Assembly (NCBI GenBank): GCA_045652425.1
Contig: JAZRUG010000011.1
Span: 62,001-126,000, forward strand
Direction of reading: 5' to 3'
Origin: RGIG1995 sp045652425
GTDB taxonomy: Bacteria; Bacillota; Clostridia; Oscillospirales; CAG-272
Length of the DNA stretch: 64,000 nucleotides
Made by a program: the position numbers and the translations under genes. This document shows, one piece after another, positions 57,282 to 64,000 of the stretch (position 1 is the first letter of the stretch; each line of letters begins with the position of its first letter). The notes beneath the pieces are model-generated. The model saw nothing but the letters and a program-made list of their open reading frames with translations. It was not told where the DNA came from and made no database searches.

Positions 57282-58874
57282 ATGAGGATAATATTACGAG
57301 ACATTAGACTGAAAGCGGAATCAACTGAACACGATGCAGTCAGCGTGGCAAAAAAACAATTGAATAACCTATTGGGTTCTTCCGTATACGGTAATGTATC
57401 AGTTTACCGGAAGTCCGTAGATGCAAGACACGTAAACAAGATTTCAAAAGTCTTTTCTGTCAGTGCCGAGGTGTATTCTGATACTGTATCTGATGATGAT
57501 TTGAAAAAACTCAATGCATCGGTTTTAGAAGACGGCAGTTTGGATATTGTTTACGGTGAAGAAAAAATGAAAAACCGACCTATAGTTGTAGGTTTTGGGC
57601 CGGCGGGAATGTTTTGCGCGTTGGTTCTTGCTGAAAACGGCTACAAACCTATTGTGCTGGAGAGGGGGAGCGATATTCTTGAAAGGAATACGGCGGTCAC
57701 TCTTTTCAGAACAAAAGGTATTCTTAATACAGAAAACAACATACAGTTCGGCGCTGGCGGTGCCGGTACATTTTCAGACGGCAAACTTGTTACAAGAATA
57801 AATGACAAAAAGTGTAGATACGTTCTTGAGACGTATCAAAAACACGGAGCTCCTGACAGTGTTTTGACAGAGGCAAAGCCGCATATCGGAACGGATAATC
57901 TGGGGAGAATCGTTTCATCGATAAAAGAAGAGATTATACGCCACGGCGGTGAAGTGTTCTTTAATACCCGATTTGAAGGATATAAAAATACCCCTAACGG
58001 AATAGAAGTGAAAACCAATAACGGCTGTTTTTCGTGCGGCACGTTGGTTTTGGCTACGGGGCATAGCGCAAGAGATACGTATAAACTTTTAGCCGAAAGC
58101 GGACTTGAAATGCAGTCTAAGGCATTTTCTGTAGGTGTTCGCGTTGAACAGCTTCAAGAAGAAATAAATCATTCTGTTTACGGTAAATATGCCAATATGC
58201 TTGGGAATGCAGAATATAATTTTTCGTACAGAAAAGGGGAGCGCGCCGTTTATACATTTTGTATGTGTCCGGGGGGACACGTTGTTGAGGCAGCATCTGA
58301 AGAAGATACTGTAGTTGTAAACGGTATGAGCAATTATAACAGAGACGGTAAAAACTCAAATGCGGCTCTTGTAGTTTCCGTACTGCCTGAGGACTGTGGG
58401 AATTCACTTTTTGACGGAATGAATTTCCAGAGATATTTAGAGCAAAAAGCCTTTGTTATGGGCGGTAAAGATTACAGTGCTCCCATACAGACTGTTGCAG
58501 GGTTTCTTGATAACAATATCGGTACAGCGCCCAAAAGAATCTTGCCGTCATATATGGACGGAAAAAGAAACAGTCTATGCAATCTTAACGAGTTATTTCC
58601 GTCATATATAAACTCCTTCTTGAAAGAAGGTCTTGTGAAATTCGAAAACAAAATAAAAGGTTATGCGCCCCGTGATGCCGTGATGACCGGTGTTGAAACG
58701 AGGACTTCATCACCTTTACGCATAGTAAGAAACGATATGCTTTTCTCCCCCTCTGACAGTAATGTTTTTCCGTGTGGAGAGGGTGCCGGATATGCAGGCG
58801 GTATAACGAGCGCGTCTGTTGACGGAATCAGAGTTGCTTTGCGTATTATTGAAAGATATAAACCATTAGGATGA
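57282..58874 (+). CDS. FAD-dependent dehydrogenase (COG2509-type)
   Basis: 530 residues. An N-terminal domain of about 95 residues precedes the FAD-binding GFGPAGMFCALVLAENG near 104, then ERGSDI and the family-typical NIQFGAGGAGTFSDGKL near 150. A second nucleotide motif VLATGHSARDTY is near 258 and CGEGAGYAGGI near 500. Such proteins sit next to cdaAR/glmM in many Clostridia, but their substrate is unknown. Cytoplasmic. AGAGGCAG ribosome binding site 17 bp after cdaR; same operon. Confidence 0.88.
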   Translation: MRIILRDIRLKAESTEHDAVSVAKKQLNNLLGSSVYGNVSVYRKSVDARHVNKISKVFSVSAEVYSDTVSDDDLKKLNASVLEDGSLDIVYGEEKMKNRPIVVGFGPAGMFCALVLAENGYKPIVLERGSDILERNTAVTLFRTKGILNTENNIQFGAGGAGTFSDGKLVTRINDKKCRYVLETYQKHGAPDSVLTEAKPHIGTDNLGRIVSSIKEEIIRHGGEVFFNTRFEGYKNTPNGIEVKTNNGCFSCGTLVLATGHSARDTYKLLAESGLEMQSKAFSVGVRVEQLQEEINHSVYGKYANMLGNAEYNFSYRKGERAVYTFCMCPGGHVVEAASEEDTVVVNGMSNYNRDGKNSNAALVVSVLPEDCGNSLFDGMNFQRYLEQKAFVMGGKDYSAPIQTVAGFLDNNIGTAPKRILPSYMDGKRNSLCNLNELFPSYINSFLKEGLVKFENKIKGYAPRDAVMTGVETRTSSPLRIVRNDMLFSPSDSNVFPCGEGAGYAGGITSASVDGIRVALRIIERYKPLG

Positions 58875-58887
58875 ATTTGGTGAATTT

Positions 58888-59286
58888 ATGAAACAGATTG
58901 GTAAAGTTGTTGCAATAAATGCTGATACAGCAAAAATCGAAGTTGACAGAGTCTCGGCATGTGATATGTGCGAAAATTCGGCTCATTGTGCCGAAAAATG
59001 TCAAAAAGTATATGCTACTGCAAGTAATATCGTTGGTGCAGGCGTCGGCGATACTGTTGAAATTGAGACAGAGACGGGAAGAGTTTTGCTTAATTCTGTG
59101 TTAGTTTTTTTGTTTCCCGTTTTATTGGCTATTGCCGCATATTTTATATCTGATTTGTTTTTCGTGGAAAACGTTTCTGTAATTATAACGTTTTTTACTC
59201 TTGTATTTTCGCTTTGTGCTTTTAGTTTCGTTTTGAATAAGGCTTCGAAAAAAAAGGTGATAAGCAAAATAGTGAGAATACTCTAA
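58888..59286 (+). CDS. RseC/MucC-like membrane protein
   Basis: 132 residues: an N-terminal beta-rich part with a four-Cys cluster (ACDMCENSAHCAEKC, 24-38) and two membrane spans at about 68-90 and 95-115. This is the SoxR-reducing-system/RseC family; in Clostridia such proteins may act with Rnf or other electron-transfer systems. The Cys cluster suggests metal or iron-sulfur binding. It follows the FAD dehydrogenase by 13 bp, so the two may share a redox role. Confidence 0.88.
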   Translation: MKQIGKVVAINADTAKIEVDRVSACDMCENSAHCAEKCQKVYATASNIVGAGVGDTVEIETETGRVLLNSVLVFLFPVLLAIAAYFISDLFFVENVSVIITFFTLVFSLCAFSFVLNKASKKKVISKIVRIL

Positions 59287-59324
59287 TGTTTTTTGTAAAA
59301 AAATGAAAGTGAGATATATTCGAA

Positions 59325-61463
59325 ATGTTGAAAAAGAAAGAATGGAAGATCAAGTCCGACGGAAAAGAAAATTTTTCCGAGATCAGAAAAATTTCGGAAA
59401 AATTAGGTATAAAGCCGTTGACTGCACGTTTGTTGTATAACAGGGGTTATACGACGGCAGAAGCTGCGGAAGGTTTTATAAGAAATGAGAATATAAGTTT
59501 TCACGATTCTTTTTTGTTGGCAGATATGGACAAGGCTGTTGAAAGAATTATAGCTGCGGTTGATGCGAATGAAAAAATTGTAATTTACGGAGACTATGAC
59601 GTTGACGGCGTTACGTCTGTCAGTATTCTTTACTTGTACCTGAAAGAAAAGGGGGCTGACGTTAGTTACTACATTCCGAGCAGAACAGGGGAAGGTTATG
59701 GAATAAATCCTTCCGCGATTGAAAGTCTTGCTCAAAAAGAAACAAAACTTCTTATTACGGTTGATACAGGTATTACGGCCGTTGATGAAACGGAATTTGC
59801 AAAATCTTTGGGGCTTGACGTTCTTATCACCGATCACCACGAATGTCAGAGTGAACTCCCGAAGGCTTGCGCTATCGTTAACCCCAGGCGCCGCGACTGT
59901 AATTATCCTTTTAAAGAGCTTGCCGGTGTCGGAGTTGTTTTCAAACTTCTTTGTTCTCTTGAATATACTTATTGCAAGAGAAACGGGGTTGAAGAGGATT
60001 GGCTGAAAAAGATTTGTGATACATACGGAGATATTGTGGCTATCGGTACTGTTGCTGATGTAATGCCCCTCGTCGATGAGAACCGCTTGATAGTAAGCAG
60101 AGGTTTAAAACTTATTGAAACCACTAACAGACTCGGAATTGAGGCATTACTTGAACTTTCGGGCGCTATATCCAATGGTAAAAATGTAACACAAAAGAAG
60201 AGAAGAATAACGTCTACTCTTATCAGTTATGTGATTGCTCCCAGAATTAACGCCGCGGGCAGAATAAGCGATGCTACGAGGGCTGTTGAACTGTTTTTGA
60301 GCGAAACGCAGAATGAAGCGAAAATTATTGCGGAAGAACTTTGCGATACGAACAGAATGAGACAGGCGGAAGAAAATAAAATAATGGAGCAGGCTTACGA
60401 GAAGATTCGTAAGGAGCACGATTTTGAAAACGATAAAGTTATCGTACTTGCAGAGGATAACTGGCACAACGGTGCTATCGGTATAGTTGCATCGAGAATA
60501 ACCGAAAAATATAATTTGCCCTCCGTTTTGATTTCTTTTGACGGAAACGTAAGTAAGGGTTCGGGCAGAAGTATAAAGGGTTTGAATCTTGTTGATGCTT
60601 TGGGTTATTGCTCTGACCTTCTTATAAAATACGGCGGTCACGAGCTTGCAGCAGGTCTTTCTATTGAAAGAGATAATTTACCCGCGTTCAAAAAGAAGAT
60701 AAACGAATATGCATCAGAGCATCTTAAACCCGAAAATATGGTCACGCAGATAGATATTGATGCTGAAATAGATGAAAATGATATTACTTTGGAAAATGCC
60801 GAGGAGCTTTTCTTGTTAGAACCTTTCGGTATTTCAAATCCCGTTCCCGTATTTACCATGAAGGATGCTTATATTTCAGAGGCTATAGCTATCGGTTCAA
60901 ACAGACATACTAAATTAGTGTTGAAAAGAGGAAATAAAAGTTTTACGGCATTATATTTCAGCAAGAATCCTGCGGAGCTTAATTTGTTTGCCGGCGATAC
61001 TGTAGATTTAGTATTTAATCTTGACATAAACGAGTATATGAATAATAAGACGGTACAACTTACGCTTCGAGATGTTATGCCCGGTGAAAAAACAAGGCTT
61101 ATCAGAGAAGAGAAGAGAGCCGCGTATAATGAAATTAAGGCAGGCAGAGCGATTAAACCAGAAGAAAATATCGTTCCTTCAAGAGATGATTTTGTAAACA
61201 TTTATTACGCTATTCAAAGAGAACTCAGACAGGGAAATGACAATATTTCCGTATATATGCTTGAAAGATTACTCGGTAATATGAGTTACGAAAAGATTAG
61301 ATTTATCGTAGATATTCTTAAGGAGACAAAAGTTTTCCTGATTGAAGAAAAAGACGGTGTGGATGATGAGTATGTCTTTAAGATGAGTTTGCTGAAAACA
61401 AAGATTAATCTTGAAAAATCGTCCATATTAAAATGGTTAAAAGGTCAAGTTGTAAGAAAATAA
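59325..61463 (+). CDS. recJ: Single-stranded-DNA-specific exonuclease RecJ
   Basis: 5'-3' exonuclease on single-stranded DNA in recombination and repair. 712 residues: DHH domain with DYDVDG at 90-95, DTGI near 147 and DHHE at 170-173, then the DHHA1 motif GGHELAAG near 442, and an OB-like part. About 150 further C-terminal residues look helical and hold a winged-helix-like segment, as in long Gram-positive RecJ. The start lacks a strong ribosome binding site (only AGTGAG). Confidence 0.95.
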   Translation: MLKKKEWKIKSDGKENFSEIRKISEKLGIKPLTARLLYNRGYTTAEAAEGFIRNENISFHDSFLLADMDKAVERIIAAVDANEKIVIYGDYDVDGVTSVSILYLYLKEKGADVSYYIPSRTGEGYGINPSAIESLAQKETKLLITVDTGITAVDETEFAKSLGLDVLITDHHECQSELPKACAIVNPRRRDCNYPFKELAGVGVVFKLLCSLEYTYCKRNGVEEDWLKKICDTYGDIVAIGTVADVMPLVDENRLIVSRGLKLIETTNRLGIEALLELSGAISNGKNVTQKKRRITSTLISYVIAPRINAAGRISDATRAVELFLSETQNEAKIIAEELCDTNRMRQAEENKIMEQAYEKIRKEHDFENDKVIVLAEDNWHNGAIGIVASRITEKYNLPSVLISFDGNVSKGSGRSIKGLNLVDALGYCSDLLIKYGGHELAAGLSIERDNLPAFKKKINEYASEHLKPENMVTQIDIDAEIDENDITLENAEELFLLEPFGISNPVPVFTMKDAYISEAIAIGSNRHTKLVLKRGNKSFTALYFSKNPAELNLFAGDTVDLVFNLDINEYMNNKTVQLTLRDVMPGEKTRLIREEKRAAYNEIKAGRAIKPEENIVPSRDDFVNIYYAIQRELRQGNDNISVYMLERLLGNMSYEKIRFIVDILKETKVFLIEEKDGVDDEYVFKMSLLKTKINLEKSSILKWLKGQVVRK

Positions 61464-61488
61464 TAAACTAATTTTATAAGAGGATAAT

Positions 61489-63687
61489 ATGTATTCCGAT
61501 ATAGAAAGACTTATATCGATGCTTGAAAAAACGAACAAGCATTATGATATAGAAAAGATAAAAAAGGCTTATCTGAAAGCAAAACAGCTTCATGATGGGC
61601 AGTATAGAGCAAGCGGTGAGCCTTTTGTTTCTCATCCTATTGCCGTTGCGGAAATAGTTGCAAAACTTGAACTTGATACGGCATCTATTTGCGCGGCATT
61701 ACTTCACGATACGGTTGAGGACTGTGGTTGCGACTTAAGAGATATAGAAAGAGAATTCGGCAGTGAGACTGCTATGCTCGTTGACGGTTTAACTAAACTT
61801 GTCAGAATACCTTTTGAGGATAAAGAAGAGGAACATATGGAAAACCTCCGAAAGATGTTCCTTGCAATGTCCAGAGATATAAGGGTTATTTTCATAAAAC
61901 TTTGCGACAGACTTCACAATATGCGTACACTATCTGCAAAACCGCCGAAAAAGCAGAGAATAACTGCTCTTGAAACTATGTACGTTTATGCGCCTTTAGC
62001 GCACAGACTTGGTATGCAGAAGATAAACCATGAGCTTGAAAATATTTCTCTTGAATATCTTGATCCTATTGGTTACGAAGAGGTAAATACAACTATTCAG
62101 CAGAAATACGGTCAGAATAAGGACTTCCTTGAAAAAGCAAGAGGTTTTATTGCGGAAAAATTGGAAGAAAATAATATAAAATTTACGCTTGACGGAAGAA
62201 TCAAATCTGTTTACAGTACTTACAAGAAAATGTTTGAGCAGAACAAACAGTTTGATGAAATATACGATTTTTACGCCCTTCGTGTGATTGTTGATACTGA
62301 ACTTGAGTGTTATACTGTTCTCGGTATTATTCACGATATGTTTAAGTCGGTTCCGGGAAGATTCAAGGACTATATTTCGACACCCAAACCCAACCTTTAC
62401 AGATCTTTGCATACGACCGTTATAGGCAGAGGTGGTGTGCCTTTTGAGGTGCAGATAAGAACTTGGGATATGCACCACGTTGCCGAATACGGTATCGCGG
62501 CGCATTGGAAATATAAGACGGGTGAAAAGAGCAATAAAGACGAAATAGATGAAAAACTAAACTGGATTTCAAAAATTATTGAGAGCCAGGATTATTCGGG
62601 CGACTCGGATGAATTTATGGATATGCTTAAGATTGACATATTCCATGATGAAACGTTTGTTTTTACGCCGAAAGGTGACGTTATAACTCTGCCATACGGT
62701 TCTACTGTTATTGACTTTGCCTACGCTATTCACTCTGCCGTAGGAAACAAAATGGTAGGAGCAAAAATTAACGGGGCAATCGTTCCTATTGACAGAGCGC
62801 CAAAAAATGGCGATATAGTTGAAATCTTAACTTCTTCGGGGGCGAAAGGACCCAGCCGAGATTGGCTTAATATCGTTAAGACTTCTGAAGCAAGAACCAA
62901 GATAAGACAATGGTTTAAGAAGGAAAGAAAAGCTGAAAACATCATTGTCGGCAAGACTGAAATTGAAAAAGAATTCAGAAAATACGAGAGATATTACACC
63001 GACGAGCAGAGAGATGAGATATTGAGTAACGTCTCAAGCCGTCTTGGTGTACAGAGCCTTGATGATTTTTACAATGTTATCGGTTACGGTGGTTTAAGTA
63101 TATCGAAGATAGCTGCAAAGCTTCATGATGAATTTGACAGAGTAGTTAAGATTGATGCAGAGCCTAAGAAACAGTTTGATATTACAGATATAAAAACTCC
63201 GTCAAAAGTTAACAAAAACACCGGCGGTGTTATTGTTGACGGTGTTGAGGACTGTCAGGTTAAATTTGCAAAATGCTGTAACCCTCTTCCCGGCGATACT
63301 ATTATTGGTTTTGTAACCAAGGGGTATGGTATATCTATCCACAAGAGAGACTGTCCTAACGTTGAATCTAACATCATTAAGGAAGAATATAATGACCGTT
63401 GGGTTAGCGCATATTGGGATATGCCTTCTATGACTCAAGGCAGCGGTGTTTTTGAGGCGGTACTAAAAATATTTGCAGTAAATAATATGACTTTGCTTGT
63501 TGATATTACTACAATACTTGCCGAAATGAAAGTAACGCTTTTGCAAATTAATACTCAATCAAAAGCTAATGATGAAATTATTATTAATATGGTTGTAGGC
63601 TGTAAAAACCTTGATCATTATAATTCAATAGTGTCAAGGCTGAAATCGGTTAAGAGTATAACTGACATCGTGCGCGGTTATACCTGA
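61489..63687 (+). CDS. relA: Bifunctional (p)ppGpp synthetase/hydrolase (RelA/SpoT homologue)
   Basis: Makes and degrades the stringent-response alarmone. 732 residues: HD hydrolase domain with SHP (His49), LLHDTVED (His73, Asp74) and RLHNMRTL, all intact; synthetase domain with GRIKSVYSTYKKM near 238, RVIVDTELECYTVLG and PNLYRSLHTTV; TGS domain from about 388 (VFTPKGDVITLP); zinc-finger-like and ACT domains to the end (AKCCNPLPGD, GISIHKRDCPN). Bifunctional by sequence. GAGG ribosome binding site 26 bp after recJ. Confidence 0.96.
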   Translation: MYSDIERLISMLEKTNKHYDIEKIKKAYLKAKQLHDGQYRASGEPFVSHPIAVAEIVAKLELDTASICAALLHDTVEDCGCDLRDIEREFGSETAMLVDGLTKLVRIPFEDKEEEHMENLRKMFLAMSRDIRVIFIKLCDRLHNMRTLSAKPPKKQRITALETMYVYAPLAHRLGMQKINHELENISLEYLDPIGYEEVNTTIQQKYGQNKDFLEKARGFIAEKLEENNIKFTLDGRIKSVYSTYKKMFEQNKQFDEIYDFYALRVIVDTELECYTVLGIIHDMFKSVPGRFKDYISTPKPNLYRSLHTTVIGRGGVPFEVQIRTWDMHHVAEYGIAAHWKYKTGEKSNKDEIDEKLNWISKIIESQDYSGDSDEFMDMLKIDIFHDETFVFTPKGDVITLPYGSTVIDFAYAIHSAVGNKMVGAKINGAIVPIDRAPKNGDIVEILTSSGAKGPSRDWLNIVKTSEARTKIRQWFKKERKAENIIVGKTEIEKEFRKYERYYTDEQRDEILSNVSSRLGVQSLDDFYNVIGYGGLSISKIAAKLHDEFDRVVKIDAEPKKQFDITDIKTPSKVNKNTGGVIVDGVEDCQVKFAKCCNPLPGDTIIGFVTKGYGISIHKRDCPNVESNIIKEEYNDRWVSAYWDMPSMTQGSGVFEAVLKIFAVNNMTLLVDITTILAEMKVTLLQINTQSKANDEIIINMVVGCKNLDHYNSIVSRLKSVKSITDIVRGYT

Positions 63688-63703
63688 TAATGAGGTTGTT
63701 TTT

Positions 63704-64000
63704 ATGAAAATAGTTATACAAAGAGTTAGCGAAGCTTCCGTATCCGTTGGCGGAGAGGTGGTTGGCTCTATCGGAAAAGGATTTATGTTGCTTATAGGAG
63801 TTACAAAAGGTGATACCTCTGATGAGGTTATTGCTTTGGCTGAAAAAATAAGCAAAATGAGAATTTTCGAAGATGAGAACGAAAAGATGAATCTTAGTAT
63901 AATTGAAGTTGGAGGTTCAATACTTGCAATTTCACAGTTTACATTATGCGCCGAGTGCAGAAGAGGAAACCGTCCCGATTTCTTTAATGCTGCGCCCCCA
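63704..64000 (+). CDS. dtd: D-aminoacyl-tRNA deacylase (5' part, runs off the window)
   Basis: Frees tRNAs from D-amino acids. The first 99 residues are present: MKIVIQRVSEASVSVGGEVVG, the SQFTLCAE segment (about 78-85) of the active site, and the RRGNRPDF stretch after it. Full length is about 150, so the end lies outside. GAGG ribosome binding site 17 bp after relA, so in the same operon, a common arrangement in Firmicutes. Confidence 0.95.
   Translation, partial: MKIVIQRVSEASVSVGGEVVGSIGKGFMLLIGVTKGDTSDEVIALAEKISKMRIFEDENEKMNLSIIEVGGSILAISQFTLCAECRRGNRPDFFNAAPP

Noticed and set aside
1..64000. tRNA, rRNA, riboswitch, IS element or prophage genes
   Set aside because: I looked for T-loop-like sequences, transposase or integrase motifs and structured leaders and found none I could support.

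Overview
The window looks like a chromosomal segment of a low-GC, Gram-positive anaerobe of the class Clostridia, probably an uncultured gut or rumen lineage near the Oscillospirales. This rests on AT-rich intergenic DNA, strong GGAGG-type ribosome binding sites, SigA-type promoters with 17-bp spacers, type II lipoprotein signals, a CIRCE-controlled groES-groEL operon, cdaA-cdaR, a long RelA/SpoT protein, a DUF1540 protein and a YtrA-type GntR/ABC operon. I saw no tRNA, rRNA, CRISPR array, insertion sequence or prophage gene. The species cannot be named from the sequence.

Region 1 (1-15.2 kb, minus strand) is the outstanding feature: twelve complete and one truncated tandem copies of one protein family of about 360-430 residues. 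Each copy has a helix with a conserved K/E-W-T/V pair, a Cys-Ser-Ser motif, a G-H-x-R-M motif and an E-Q-T-N-like motif. Together these resemble the Cys/His/(Glu) centre of NlpC/P60 and CHAP cell-wall amidases. An Ig-like beta domain follows at the C terminus. Seven copies are lipoproteins. The other five complete copies, and the start of the truncated one, have no signal peptide although they sit in the same operons. The array is split by a 16-bp-stem terminator at 1548-1582 and a 14-bp-stem hairpin at 10114-10147.

Region 2 (15.4-25.4 kb) is mixed housekeeping: uridine phosphorylase, a PAP2 phosphatase, an alpha/beta hydrolase, groES-groEL with CIRCE, an AGCS amino-acid/sodium symporter, a membrane-anchored transglutaminase-like protein followed by homoserine dehydrogenase, and a Gfo/Idh/MocA oxidoreductase.

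Region 3 (25.5-32.4 kb) has a second, smaller tandem family: three unknown proteins with a SxDDN motif that may be NodB-like deacetylases. A membrane protein and two more Gfo/Idh/MocA oxidoreductases adjoin them, which suggests sugar or glycan metabolism.

Region 4 (32.4-47.8 kb) carries a U32 peptidase-family protein, an M29 aminopeptidase, a 1000-residue ABC ATPase-permease fusion, pgsA with an overlapping unknown membrane gene, a DUF1540 mini-gene, an FGGY sugar kinase, a large GT-C-like membrane protein, and an autoregulated GntR-ABC-permease operon ending in two paralogous lipoproteins.

Region 5 (47.8-64 kb) is core metabolism and cell envelope. The operon rpe / MurE-like ligase / asparagine synthase / D-aspartate-ligase-like ATP-grasp enzyme plausibly builds a peptidoglycan cross-bridge. 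Then come ispD-ispF, and on the plus strand cdaA-cdaR, an FAD dehydrogenase, an RseC-like protein, recJ, relA/spoT and the start of dtd. Envelope-related functions (hydrolase-like array, cross-bridge enzymes, c-di-AMP, pgsA) recur through the window.
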